Positions 27,264 to 35,722 are shown, counted from the first letter of the stretch. The stretch: 64,000 bases of DNA from CAZYSK01 sp964649415 (GCA_964649415.1 CAZYSK010000013.1:1-64000); one strand, 5' to 3'. A program made the numbers and translations. Notes: generated by a model not told the origin, from the sequence alone.

Positions 27264-27424
27264 ACAAGTGAGTATGGGGCGTGCCCCCTGGGAGCCAGTT
27301 ATTCCCCGGCTGGGGCTCCTCCGCGCATCGCGGCGGCAGCGCATGGGATGCCTGTTACGGAGTGCCGGGCCAGATGCTGCCTGCACAGGGGCACATTGGC
27401 AGCCCACGCCCCATACTCACTTGT
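27264..27424 (-). ncRNA. Structured RNA locus between terminase and portal
   Basis: A perfect 20-bp inverted repeat (27264-27283 and 27405-27424) closes 121 nt in which I can draw several local hairpins: 27291-27298/27310-27319, 27321-27325/27329-27333, 27341-27344/27348-27351 and 27376-27381/27398-27403. No open frame fits. On the minus strand it lies after three small genes downstream of the large terminase and before a strong terminator. The size (161 nt), closing helix and multi-branched inside suggest an independent RNA; a packaging RNA role like phi29 pRNA is only an idea from position. Confidence 0.55.
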
Positions 27425-27449
27425 TAAACTGCAATTTGTCGTCGTAGAG

Positions 27450-27680
27450 CTACATTTCGTAGTCGTCCGGGAGCTCGATCCTGATATACATGTTCCCGTT
27501 CTCGTCTTTGACCACCGTCCCGCACGTGACGGTCATGTGCGCAGTGCGGAACTCGACCTGCGTTCTGTTACAGAAAAGGATGTGCTTCGACCGCATTCTG
27601 CCGAACTGGTCCTTGTACCAGATCAGCAGGCGGCCATCACTGTCCACCTGTACGCCTGGTTGTCCCTCATGATATCTCAT
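27450..27680 (-). CDS. Small beta-rich protein, unknown
   Basis: 76 residues from the ATG at 27680; a TTG in the same frame at 27725 is less likely. The sequence (P-G-V-Q-V-D-S-D-G-R-L-L-I-W-Y-K) looks like a small beta barrel. It overlaps nothing and ends about 25 nt before the structured RNA locus. Function unknown. Confidence 0.45.
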   Translation of the reverse strand: MRYHEGQPGVQVDSDGRLLIWYKDQFGRMRSKHILFCNRTQVEFRTAHMTVTCGTVVKDENGNMYIRIELPDDYEM

Positions 27681-27693
27681 ATTGTGTGCCTTG

Positions 27694-27921
27694 TCAAGAC
27701 CCCTCTTTGATCTTGCGACCCTCAAAAAGTGGCTTGATGCAAGTATGGAAGAACTTGCCAGCAGACTCTGCGACCATCATGCCCTCAAAGTACTCCCTCG
27801 GGGCGTCGTAAACGTAGATGTCGCCGCTGTTGAACTCGACCACAAGGACACCGTCCCACCCGGCAGACCGAATCATGGATGACGTTACTTGTGTTCGCTC
27901 TATTTCGAGTGCTGTAGTCAT
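27694..27921 (-). CDS. KTSC domain protein
   Basis: 75 residues that match the KTSC domain over residues about 12-68: S-S-M-I-R-S-A-G-W-D, then V-V-E-F-N-S-G-D-I-Y-V-Y and a final A-E-S-A-G-K-F-F. The domain is named after lysyl-tRNA synthetase C-terminal fusions and is thought to bind nucleic acid or protein. Its ATG overlaps the upstream stop (ATGA). The position next to the terminase genes is a possible link to packaging. Confidence 0.75.
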   Translation of the reverse strand: MTTALEIERTQVTSSMIRSAGWDGVLVVEFNSGDIYVYDAPREYFEGMMVAESAGKFFHTCIKPLFEGRKIKEGS

Positions 27922-28127
27922 GACAACCTCCTGTGTCTGTCTTCTGTGGCGGCGTTCTCTCCCTGGAAAACGCGGCTGCGGTACAGTTTATTGAGGGCCC
28001 AGTCGCGGAAATTCCACTCCAGGGCACCAATCAGGGACACCACAATGTGCTTATGCAAGGCGCGCATGGCGGTCGTCACCGACTTGCGTAACTTCGTCAT
28101 CCACGAGGACCGGAACGGGCTGCCCAT
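27918..28127 (-). CDS. Small basic helical protein, unknown
   Basis: 69 residues. The ATG at 28127 has a very good GGAGGAGGGAGAAG site inside the end of the large terminase gene, so the 77-nt overlap is real. The protein is basic, with helical segments (T-A-M-R-A-L-H-K-H-I-V-V-S-L). It ends in an ATGA overlap with the KTSC gene. No family recognised. Confidence 0.5.
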   Translation of the reverse strand: MGSPFRSSWMTKLRKSVTTAMRALHKHIVVSLIGALEWNFRDWALNKLYRSRVFQGENAATEDRHRRLS

Positions 28128-29811
28128 CTTCTCCCTCCTCCCATTTGTAGGTCGCCATAAGACGCTCCCAAAACGCGTTCTCCTTCTGAAACGCCATACA
28201 CAGTACGAGTAGGCAACATATCAAGTCGTCTGCCCTGGTCCTCTTGGACACGTCAAAGATTCTGGCCTGATGCCACAACCCCTTGATGTACGGCCATGCA
28301 AATTGCGCATCCCGCATCAACTGAGTCAGAATCGTCACCGACCAGCGCTTGGGGACGATGGTCCCGCTGAAAAAGATTGGCTCGACTGGCCAGTTGAAGT
28401 CGCCACCAAAGGCGCCCTCCAGATCGTCGAACGCGGTCTGTACGTTTCCAGCATCATAGTAGCCCGATCCCCGATACTTGAGCATCATTGCCTTCATCTT
28501 GTCGATCCAGGGCGTGTAAGATCCATCCCCGTCGATCCAATGAAGGGCTACCAACTTGGTACCGTGCCTGCGCATCAGGAAGTCAGTGACGTCAGCCACC
28601 ATCACAACAGGAACATTCATGGTGGACTGAGATGCGATGACACTCAGGCCCGGGTCCCCAAAAACGACGTAGCCGTGTCCGGGCTCGTACTCCATCTCGT
28701 ACGCGCGCAGCCCCACGACGTCGTCGTGCCTACCGAACTCCTCTGCATAATTGTCCATTTCCTGTGTTCGGCAACGTTCCAGAAGATGCTCGCTGATCCC
28801 CATGCCAGAGAAAGCGGCCGACATCATACCGCCATGCCAGCGATCTACCTCCAGGCCGCTCATCACACGGGACTGTTTCTCTAGCTGCCACTTGGTCACA
28901 TAGATGTTAGCACTAGAGTCCTCGCCCTCGAGAACCAAAACATCCTTCGCGCCCTTGTCGATAAGGTCCTGATACTTTCCCATCAATGCAGACAGTTCCG
29001 GGTTGGGTCCCGGGTTCGTGATCCAGGTCACCTTGCCCCATCTCAGGGCTCCTGTACTCCGTGTGCCACGAAGACGGGTGTATAGCGCGGGCTCGGCCGC
29101 GGAAATCCCCGCCAGAAGCTGCGCTTCGTCACAGTTGATCCAGTCCTGCTCAGAGCCCAGGATGCCCGTGGCGTCCCTACCCACAGTTTGGCACATAAGC
29201 TGTGACGGGTATCCATCATAGACCTCAATTGTGATTAAGGGATACGGTCTTTGCACCCACAGCGAGTGCGCCCCCCTCGAGGGCTTAATAAATCGCCTGA
29301 ACAGAGACTTGTTTGCGCACCACTTCTCGATCTCTCCCAACATTAGCTCGGCCTGGTAACCAGTGGGGGCCACGTTCAGAGCCCGAAACCCTGGGTACAT
29401 CGCGCAGTACGATAACATCGCGATGGCCAGGCTACACGTCTTGCCACTACCCGCTCCAGCGATGGCAAGACCCAGGTTAATGTCGGGAGAAATAAACCTG
29501 TTGAGCCAGGGCAGCATCAAGAACCCATGCCGTAGCAAGAATACCGGGTACCCGTTGTAATGCTCGGCTTCGTCCCACTCCACCCGCAGTGTAGTGGGGA
29601 CATCCCCAAGCACAACCTCGAAATCTGTGTCCGGCTTGCCGGCCTTCTGCCATGCATCATGCAGAAGGTCGTACTGCTCCACGCGATCTTCCGGCGTAAA
29701 CCGGGTACCGCTGTTTGGCAGCCTGAAGAAGCGCTCTGTGAACAGGCTCAAGTTGCCTGTTTTCAGGGCCTCGTCAAAGACGTGCTGCTCCTCGCGTGTT
29801 AGTTCTGCCAT
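28051..29811 (-). CDS. terL: Terminase large subunit
   Basis: 586 residues. The ATPase domain has Walker A G-A-G-S-G-K-T (119-125), Walker B W-I-N-C-D-E (224-229) and a coupling motif T-N-P-G (265-268). The C-terminal nuclease domain has the acidic positions expected for an RNase H fold: D386 in F-G-D-P-G, D453 in Y-Y-D-A-G, and D528/D529 in R-A-D-D-L. It cuts and pumps DNA into the prohead. It heads the head-gene part of the minus operon. The likely small subunit is not adjacent but lies at 56.7 kb. Confidence 0.92.
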   Translation of the reverse strand: MAELTREEQHVFDEALKTGNLSLFTERFFRLPNSGTRFTPEDRVEQYDLLHDAWQKAGKPDTDFEVVLGDVPTTLRVEWDEAEHYNGYPVFLLRHGFLMLPWLNRFISPDINLGLAIAGAGSGKTCSLAIAMLSYCAMYPGFRALNVAPTGYQAELMLGEIEKWCANKSLFRRFIKPSRGAHSLWVQRPYPLITIEVYDGYPSQLMCQTVGRDATGILGSEQDWINCDEAQLLAGISAAEPALYTRLRGTRSTGALRWGKVTWITNPGPNPELSALMGKYQDLIDKGAKDVLVLEGEDSSANIYVTKWQLEKQSRVMSGLEVDRWHGGMMSAAFSGMGISEHLLERCRTQEMDNYAEEFGRHDDVVGLRAYEMEYEPGHGYVVFGDPGLSVIASQSTMNVPVVMVADVTDFLMRRHGTKLVALHWIDGDGSYTPWIDKMKAMMLKYRGSGYYDAGNVQTAFDDLEGAFGGDFNWPVEPIFFSGTIVPKRWSVTILTQLMRDAQFAWPYIKGLWHQARIFDVSKRTRADDLICCLLVLCMAFQKENAFWERLMATYKWEEGEDGQPVPVLVDDEVTQVGDDRHARLA

Positions 29812-29817
29812 ATTATG

Positions 29818-30009
29818 TTACAGCCAAGAGACCTCCCAATGCACATCGGCGGCCGCCTCTTCGATCCACTTCATCGCCCCTTCCGCGGTGTCATTGACCG
29901 GCCCCTCGTCGGGAGGGGGTACCTCTGGGATATCCGGGATCTTGATACTCGCTGCAATGATGCCCAGCGCACCAAGGCTGAAACCCTTTAGAAACTCACG
30001 TCTTTTCAT
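29818..30009 (-). CDS. Short protein with Tat-type signal peptide
   Basis: 63 residues from the ATG at 30009. The N-terminus M-K-R-R-E-F-L-K-G-F-S-L followed by G-A-L-G-I-I-A-A-S-I matches the twin-arginine signal (R-R-x-F-L-K plus hydrophobic core). The rest is proline and acid rich and short, so the mature exported part is about 40 residues. It lies between the glycosyltransferase-like gene and the large terminase gene and overlaps the former by 4 nt. Role unknown. Confidence 0.5.
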   Translation of the reverse strand: MKRREFLKGFSLGALGIIAASIKIPDIPEVPPPDEGPVNDTAEGAMKWIEEAAADVHWEVSWL

Positions 30010-30749
30010 TTCTCTACCAGTCCCCCCTCTTCGTACAGAATGTGCGTGGCATGCTGCGTACCCCGGAGCCGCCAGCGCCAATCATCCCCCTCATGCTTCA
30101 GGAGTTCCAGGTTGTGTTTGGCGGCCGGGCAGTCTCTACGGGTCCCCAGCTTGTGGTCCTGATGGAACGCCATGTGGGCTGGGGTGATATCCACCACGGG
30201 ATACCCGGACTCGAGTGCGATGCACATCAGATCGGTGTCCCAGGCATACGCAGCGACGGCATACGGCGGGATTCCGGCATCCCAGATCGGTCCCCGCCAG
30301 CAGAAGTAGTCCATGCCAGAGGTGGGATGCAGGCGCAGGGAAGGCCGGGACTTTAGCAGGGTCACCATCTCCGCCTCCTCGAGGTCGGTTACGTCTATGT
30401 TCACATCGACGTCCCAACGTTGCCCCGTGATCATGAAGACTGGGAATTGGTCGGCGACGTATTCTACCGCGTCAATGAACGCAGTGGTGAGGATGATGTC
30501 GGCATTGACGTAGCAACAAAACGGCTGTGTAGACATCTCCTCGGCCAGGCGGAACATCTCGTCTACTCGAGGGCGGCCGTATACCGTATCGACTACGGTG
30601 CATGGCCAGTTGTCAGACTTGAGCTCCTCGCGGTCGATCTCCGACCCGAAGATGATCAGATCGGCAGTGGGGTCGATACGCCCCCAACTTTCGATGGCGT
30701 TGTGTTGCGGCACCCCCACTTCCTTGCAGGTCGTGAAAAACGTAATCAT
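30006..30749 (-). CDS. Glycosyltransferase-like protein
   Basis: 247 residues. The start M-I-T-F-F-T-T-C-K and the C-Y-V-N-A-D-I-I-L-T segment (about 80-92) fit a GT-A fold with a nucleotide-sugar binding aspartate. The segment M-D-Y-F-C-W-R-G-P (about 145) is reminiscent of acceptor loops in the same fold. It is the last of the glycan genes before the head genes. Substrate unknown. Confidence 0.6.
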   Translation of the reverse strand: MITFFTTCKEVGVPQHNAIESWGRIDPTADLIIFGSEIDREELKSDNWPCTVVDTVYGRPRVDEMFRLAEEMSTQPFCCYVNADIILTTAFIDAVEYVADQFPVFMITGQRWDVDVNIDVTDLEEAEMVTLLKSRPSLRLHPTSGMDYFCWRGPIWDAGIPPYAVAAYAWDTDLMCIALESGYPVVDITPAHMAFHQDHKLGTRRDCPAAKHNLELLKHEGDDWRWRLRGTQHATHILYEEGGLVEK

Positions 30750-30807
30750 GGCAATATACCTCCTGTTTTGTTAGGGTTATTGTCACCACTCCGCATGTTC
30801 ATGTGTC

Positions 30808-31407
30808 TTACTCCCTTGGCCTGAATGTATGCAGAAGCCACTTGTGATAAGGGCACCCCAGATACTCACACACGCGCTCGATTTGTTTCTCTGTGTCGGT
30901 TAAGAAGTCCTCGTACCTGACATGTAGTATATCCCAGTCGGCCTCCAGATACTTGGCAGCCATATCGTAGTATCTGGTGTGCGCTCCTCGATATTCGTTC
31001 GGCGTCATTGCGGAAGGGTGATTCCTGTATATCGTATCCGCCGATCGGAAGATCACTATTGCCTTCCTGGGTTCAAACCACGGGTAGATCCAGGGTAGCT
31101 TGACACATTTGAAGACCTCGACGCCGTGACTCCTGGCCATATCGGCAAGGGGCTGGCCGATGGCACTGTTAGGCCGCACCGGGGCGACCGGGATCTTCTG
31201 CACGTCGAAATTGCCACCAGAAGCCATCCAGAAAGCCCTGCGCAACGGCAAATACTCCCAAAATCCGTACCGGTTGTTGTGGTCTGCGGGCTTGAGGCCG
31301 TCAGCCGGCCCGGGCGACAGGCCCGTAGCCCTGACTACCAACTCTGTAAGGAATGATGTGCCAGAATTGGCTATGCCCGCAGTAAAGATTTGGGGGAATA
31401 GTTTCAT
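30808..31407 (-). CDS. Sulfotransferase-family protein
   Basis: 199 residues from the ATG at 31407, inside an ATGA overlap and with GGAGGTTCA. The N-terminus has A-G-I-A-N-S-G-T-S-F-L, which fits the 5'-phosphosulfate binding loop of PAPS-dependent sulfotransferases. A-I-V-I-F-R-S-A-D (about 105) fits the 3'-phosphate site, and V-R-Y-E-D-F (about 160) is also typical. It probably adds sulfate to a sugar or another hydroxyl. Assignment to family is fair, the acceptor is unknown. Confidence 0.65.
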   Translation of the reverse strand: MKLFPQIFTAGIANSGTSFLTELVVRATGLSPGPADGLKPADHNNRYGFWEYLPLRRAFWMASGGNFDVQKIPVAPVRPNSAIGQPLADMARSHGVEVFKCVKLPWIYPWFEPRKAIVIFRSADTIYRNHPSAMTPNEYRGAHTRYYDMAAKYLEADWDILHVRYEDFLTDTEKQIERVCEYLGCPYHKWLLHTFRPRE

Positions 31408-32150
31408 TGAACCTCCGGCGCGTGCGAGGGGCGCCTCCATGCGTACAGGTCCCTGGTATTTCCCAGATCAAGCCAGGAGTAACCGGTCTCGGCCAGATAG
31501 TCCGTGATGGTTTCTATCCCCGCATGCTTGTGCTCGATCAGGAGTGCGGGCTGCACAGTTTTGAGAAATTGCCGGCCTCCTTGCAGGACCCTCAGTTCCC
31601 ACCCCTCCACATCTATTTTCACAAACGACACCGAGGTGCAGCCGAGCCTGTCTAACGTTGTCACACGCACAGAGATAGGATCCCATCCATTGCGCTTTTT
31701 GCAAGACGAGAGCCCGGATTGATACCTCTGTGGATGCTGGTACAACTCAATGTCCCCCAGCTTGTCAGACATCCCCATATTGAAGGCCGCCGAACGATCC
31801 TGGAGACGGTTGAGCGCGAGGTTTCTCTCTAGCACGGCAAACGGGCCCGGCTGCGGCTCAAACGACCAGCAGGATAGCCCTGGCACAAACACGGGCAGCA
31901 AGCTGAACGATCCCGTGCTTGCCCCGATGTCAAGCATAAGCTGAAATTCAGGATTCCGCATGAGACAATTGTAGGCAAATTCGAGCAAGGCCGCGTCGTA
32001 GGCCATTGCCTGGCCGCCGCGGGCCGGATAGAGCCAGGCTCCGCCCCACTCGGGCGTCTCCGAGTCTAGCTTGACCTGGTGGCCCGGGAAGAGGAGGCCT
32101 CTAAGTGTGGGCGCCTCCTCCGCAGGGCAGACCGCACTCCTAGAGTCCAT
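31404..32150 (-). CDS. FkbM-type SAM methyltransferase
   Basis: 248 residues. SAM motif I is L-D-I-G-A-S-T-G-S-F (about 73-82); the end of strand 2 has W-S-F-E-P-Q-P; F-V-K-I-D-V-E-G-W-E (about 168-177) is the FkbM family signature before the last strands. Such enzymes methylate sugar hydroxyls in many glycan clusters. It overlaps the sulfotransferase gene downstream (ATGA) and the glycosyltransferase gene upstream by 11 nt. Confidence 0.8.
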   Translation of the reverse strand: MDSRSAVCPAEEAPTLRGLLFPGHQVKLDSETPEWGGAWLYPARGGQAMAYDAALLEFAYNCLMRNPEFQLMLDIGASTGSFSLLPVFVPGLSCWSFEPQPGPFAVLERNLALNRLQDRSAAFNMGMSDKLGDIELYQHPQRYQSGLSSCKKRNGWDPISVRVTTLDRLGCTSVSFVKIDVEGWELRVLQGGRQFLKTVQPALLIEHKHAGIETITDYLAETGYSWLDLGNTRDLYAWRRPSHAPEVQ

Positions 32151-32961
32151 AAATCTCCTTTCGTTTCTCTAGCCAGTCATCATCGGGAAGAAGGCCCCGC
32201 CCAGGCTTCCAATCGACCACGCTTCCCCCCGCAGTGTGAAAGCGGAAGCTGCCGCGGCTTGCATACGGCTGCCCCTCATTGATCCGCTCCGCTACCTTGG
32301 CCAATAAGCCAGGGTGCCCCCGGCACCCATGCAGAATAATCGCACGCCCCCGGAGTAAGCCCCCGAAATTCGCCTGGGTCAGGTAGTTTTCCCCTATTGT
32401 AGTGAAGCGTGCGCCACTGTAGTACAGCGCCCGCCTCAACGAGGGCTGACAGGCATGTGCGCCATGCCCAATCGTCTCATCAGGCCTTTCAGCAATCCAT
32501 CGCTCCTGCCTGTCTCCCCAGTCACCAAACAACGCGCGTGTCTCGGGGGTCCACCTCCACAGTATCACGCCCGAATTGAGGGTGGGGAATGCCAGGGGGA
32601 CATCCTCAAGGAAGGCGCCTCTCCGGGCGATGCCCTGATGTATAGCCAGGTCAAATTGCTCCATTAACCGAAACATGTCATCCAGGCTGTCGTCTACGTA
32701 GGTGTCGGCGTCCAGGTGGAGATTGATGTCGTACGGCGATCTGGCCAGGCACCTCACCCGATCCAGATGAAGCTCGTTGTGGGGGTACTGATCATTGATC
32801 GACTCGTAGCGCATGACCTGGTTAAATGGAGTTGAGCCAACATCATCGTTGCAGAATAGCGTGGCCGGCATATCTGGATGGAAACGCCGCAGGCTATTCA
32901 AGGAATTTATGGCATGTTTCAGATAATGCCACCCGACTACGAAGTAGATGATGCCTATCAT
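32140..32961 (-). CDS. Glycosyltransferase (GT-A, DxD motif)
   Basis: 273 residues from the ATG at 32961, chosen because it overlaps the upstream stop (ATGA). L-H-L-D-A-D-T-Y (about 80-87) holds the D-x-D motif that binds the metal and the nucleotide sugar. Further on, F-P-T-L-N-S-G-V-I-L-W and a late H-G-C-R-G-H-P-G resemble GT8 and related families. It sits in the middle of the glycan cassette. The sugar transferred is unknown. Confidence 0.7.
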   Translation of the reverse strand: MIGIIYFVVGWHYLKHAINSLNSLRRFHPDMPATLFCNDDVGSTPFNQVMRYESINDQYPHNELHLDRVRCLARSPYDINLHLDADTYVDDSLDDMFRLMEQFDLAIHQGIARRGAFLEDVPLAFPTLNSGVILWRWTPETRALFGDWGDRQERWIAERPDETIGHGAHACQPSLRRALYYSGARFTTIGENYLTQANFGGLLRGRAIILHGCRGHPGLLAKVAERINEGQPYASRGSFRFHTAGGSVVDWKPGRGLLPDDDWLEKRKEIYGL

Positions 32962-33731
32962 TTGTTTTGCCTGTAAGGAATCGGCCATAGCCGCCCCGGC
33001 GTACCAGGGCTCTCCACATCTTCGTTTGAGAGACGCACGACATTCGTGAATAGCCCCCCTGGCCTGATGCGGTCCAGGACCGCGGTGTTGGGAATGATAC
33101 AATGTCCACCAATAAAGCCTGGCTGGTGAATGACATGCGGCAGGTTGGGCATTTCATTCACTCTCTGGGCTGTCATAAAGTCGGCTCCGACTTCATCACA
33201 GTAGCGCTGCATTTCCTGTGCCCAGGCGACCAGAATGCCAGTGTACGTAGTTTGGAATAGCTTACCTAGCTCTAGGGAGATGGCATCTTTCATCACGGTT
33301 ACCGTGAACCCTGCCTCTATCAGGGAGGTAGCAGCGTCGTGCGCAGCAGACTCCAGGGGGGCACCAACGAGCTTGGTGAAATCATGCAAATCCTTCACAA
33401 GCTGCCCGTGCCGACCGCGGACTGGGCTGTACGCCATTAGGCACGTCGTGCGGCGCTGAATCTCCCTCGTTGTACCCGGAAGAACCGTACTATGAATGAT
33501 GCACGTCCCGGGACTGTACTCCTCGATGTACCCGAGAACAGCCTCGTTAAAACCCTCCAGGTCGCCCGGGAAGCAAATGTGCAAATACTCACATGTCCCC
33601 TCGTGCCTGTCCTCGACATCTACACCCATAACATCATTGCGATGCAAGACCAGGCACTCCAGAATCGCACTGCCGACCTCTCCCAGGCCCACTACGATGT
33701 GCCTTACGGCGCCTGCTACAATGTGTGTCAT
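32958..33731 (-). CDS. UDP-glucose/GDP-mannose dehydrogenase-like protein, short
   Basis: 257 residues. The N-terminus has V-V-G-L-G-E-V-G (Rossmann fold) and further on H-S-T-V-L-P-G-T; F-I-G-G-H-C-I-I-P (about 215) holds the cysteine used by this family to oxidise the sugar C6. The family normally has more than 400 residues; this one ends soon after the cysteine and lacks the C-terminal sugar-nucleotide domain. It may be a trimmed enzyme acting on another substrate. It overlaps the epimerase gene by 4 nt. Confidence 0.65.
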   Translation of the reverse strand: MTHIVAGAVRHIVVGLGEVGSAILECLVLHRNDVMGVDVEDRHEGTCEYLHICFPGDLEGFNEAVLGYIEEYSPGTCIIHSTVLPGTTREIQRRTTCLMAYSPVRGRHGQLVKDLHDFTKLVGAPLESAAHDAATSLIEAGFTVTVMKDAISLELGKLFQTTYTGILVAWAQEMQRYCDEVGADFMTAQRVNEMPNLPHVIHQPGFIGGHCIIPNTAVLDRIRPGGLFTNVVRLSNEDVESPGTPGRLWPIPYRQNK

Positions 33732-34759
33732 GCCATCTTCTCCTTTACTTTGTCATAGATCCAGGCATACGTGCGCTCCATGCCCTCCTCCAGCGATACC
33801 TGCGGCTCATACTTGAGCTCGCGGCGCATCAAAGATAAGTCTGCGTTTCTTCCCCTGACGCCCTGCGGCTTGCTGATGTCGTGCTCCAGGGTCGCCTTGT
33901 CCTCAATGCCCGCGCACCTGGCGGCGATCATGGCAAGCTCGTCCACCGACACCGATCGGTCGGTCCCGATATTCATAGGGGCCCCGAAGTCAGACTGCAT
34001 GAGGGCCCAGACCATCTCCACGCAGTCGTCGATGTAGCAGAACGACCGCCGCTGCTGGCCGTCGCCCCAGATCGGGATGTGGTACTCGCCCGTAATAGCC
34101 GCCTTGGCCATCTTGTAGCACATAGCCGCCGGTGCTTTGACCCGGTTGTCGTTATCTGCGTCCCAGGCCCCCTCGGGCCCGAAGACATTGTGGAAGCGCG
34201 GGATACGAACCTCCACATGGCTGGCCTTGACGTCGCCGCGCATGTACATGTAGAGACTCTCGGTGAGTAGCTTCTCTCTTCCGTAAGCGTCTTCCGGGTG
34301 CCCGTCCCAGGCGTCGCCCTCTTGTAGAGGACGCGAGTCAGCGAACATCTGCCGCCGCACTGGGTAGACACACGCCGACGACGTGAACAGGAGGCGGCCG
34401 GGCTTCTCGTAGTCACGCCAGTTTACGCGCGCAGCCTCAGCCGAGAACAGGCTGATCAACATGTTGTTACGGAAGATGGTATAGTCGTGACTGGAGATAA
34501 ACCCCATGCCGCCCATATCCGCTGCGAGGCAGTAGGCCTCATGAACACCATCGAACGCCTGGACGACGTTGGGGAACTCCCGGAGGTCGCAGTTCCAGTT
34601 GAAGAAATTGGGGCTGCACTCGTAGCCCTCTGGCTCTTTCCAGTCCACGCCGATCACGTAGCGCCCCTTCTCCTGAAGAAAGCGCACCAGGTGGTGGCCA
34701 ATGAACCCGGCTGCGCCTGTCACAAGGGATACGACAGAGTTTTCGTCAAATGTCTTCAT
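33728..34759 (-). CDS. GDP-mannose 3,5-epimerase-like enzyme
   Basis: 343 residues of the extended short-chain dehydrogenase type. V-T-G-A-A-G-F-I-G-H-H (15-25) binds NAD; A-A-D-M-G-G-M-G-F-I-S (about 78-88), S-S-A-C-V-Y-P (about 130), Y-G-R-E-K (about 160; Y and K catalytic) and P-R-F-H-N-V-F-G-P (about 186) agree closely with plant-type GDP-mannose 3,5-epimerase, which converts GDP-mannose to GDP-galactose or GDP-gulose. The match to that enzyme is better than to other epimerases. It is flanked by a Nudix hydrolase and a dehydrogenase. Confidence 0.75.
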   Translation of the reverse strand: MKTFDENSVVSLVTGAAGFIGHHLVRFLQEKGRYVIGVDWKEPEGYECSPNFFNWNCDLREFPNVVQAFDGVHEAYCLAADMGGMGFISSHDYTIFRNNMLISLFSAEAARVNWRDYEKPGRLLFTSSACVYPVRRQMFADSRPLQEGDAWDGHPEDAYGREKLLTESLYMYMRGDVKASHVEVRIPRFHNVFGPEGAWDADNDNRVKAPAAMCYKMAKAAITGEYHIPIWGDGQQRRSFCYIDDCVEMVWALMQSDFGAPMNIGTDRSVSVDELAMIAARCAGIEDKATLEHDISKPQGVRGRNADLSLMRRELKYEPQVSLEEGMERTYAWIYDKVKEKMA

Positions 34760-35249
34760 TTGTCCTCCATTTATAAAGTAGCTCTGTTTCCAGGAGCAGG
34801 ATCGCTATACATGAATGCGGGTCTAACACCTGCCCGCGGCGCACCATCCAACCGGCGTCACCAATAGGGATACCGCCTACAGAGCTTATAGCCTCTGACG
34901 GTACGAACTTTGCTGGCAGGCTGACGCGGCAAGTATAGACGCGCACCTTGTCTCTGCGCCAGGATGTGTCGATGTACCAATCCCCAAACTCCTCCCAGTC
35001 CTCGCCCCGCAGGCCAACCTCCTCATGTAGCTCACGGGCCGCCGCATCAACGTACGGCTCACCGGCATTGATATGGCCAGCAGGAAGCTGCCACACCGCA
35101 TGATGGGGGCCCTCTTTATACTGGTGGATCATGATGATCTTGTTATCTGTCGTCATGGCGGCGATCATGACGACATCCCCGCGACTGGCGTGGTAATAGT
35201 CTGCGTTAGTGTCATACCACACACGCACCCAGGGTGTTTTCAGGATCAT
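34746..35249 (-). CDS. Nudix hydrolase
   Basis: 167 residues with an exact Nudix box (G-x5-E-x7-R-E-L-x-E-E-x-G-L) at residues 58-80. The family hydrolyses nucleoside diphosphates linked to another group; the fold context (Q-Y-K-E before the box) is like ADP-ribose or nucleotide-sugar pyrophosphatases. Placed directly upstream of the epimerase, it may act on nucleotide sugars. It overlaps the epimerase start by 14 nt. Confidence 0.9.
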   Translation of the reverse strand: MILKTPWVRVWYDTNADYYHASRGDVVMIAAMTTDNKIIMIHQYKEGPHHAVWQLPAGHINAGEPYVDAAARELHEEVGLRGEDWEEFGDWYIDTSWRRDKVRVYTCRVSLPAKFVPSEAISSVGGIPIGDAGWMVRRGQVLDPHSCIAILLLETELLYKWRTNEDI

Positions 35250-35722
35250 TATGACACAGCACTAGCAAATGCGGTCGCCATCAGCTTGGCGTCGTCCAGT
35301 GTCCGCGCTACAAAGCCCACAGGGAGACTGAGATCCTCCTCTGGATGTTCGGCCAGGTACTCGTCTGTCCACCCGGAAGTAGCGCAAACGTGGCCGGGAC
35401 CGGTGACCTCATCGCCGATCCCAAACCCGCAGATGGCACGGTGCGACCAACCGTACCACCTTTGCTCGCGCTCACAAAATCCGATAGAGCACGTGCGCCC
35501 TCGACCATCGTTAGCGTCCGGGATGGGCGGGTCTCGTGGCTCTGGCTTGATGCCGCGCTGCACGATCAAGCGATGGGCAGCTACGCTATCCCCAATATAA
35601 TGGCCCTCGGGGGTATACGCAGACTTGATGGTCACCTTGTCACCGCCATCAAAGGCAACCTCTTCAGTCCTGACCTCGTAGCCCGCCTTGTACTGGCGCA
35701 CCCTTAATACCCTTGTGTCCAT
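35249..35722 (-). CDS. Conserved phage-type protein of unknown function
   Basis: 157 residues from the ATG at 35722, which shares a base with the upstream stop (TAATG). The centre reads W-Y-G-W-S-H-R-A-I-C-G-F-G-I-G-D-E-V, a pattern that I recall from small phage proteins of unknown role. It contains three cysteines but no metal site. The neighbours are a membrane protein and the Nudix gene. Confidence 0.5.
   Translation of the reverse strand: MDTRVLRVRQYKAGYEVRTEEVAFDGGDKVTIKSAYTPEGHYIGDSVAAHRLIVQRGIKPEPRDPPIPDANDGRGRTCSIGFCEREQRWYGWSHRAICGFGIGDEVTGPGHVCATSGWTDEYLAEHPEEDLSLPVGFVARTLDDAKLMATAFASAVS

Noticed and set aside
27190..27267. Upstream start of the portal protein at 27267
   Set aside because: This would translate through the terminator hairpin; the ATG at 27189 has a clear ribosome site. 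For the same reason upstream extensions of the genes starting at 25324, 31407, 32961, 36021, 37277 and 38166 were cut.
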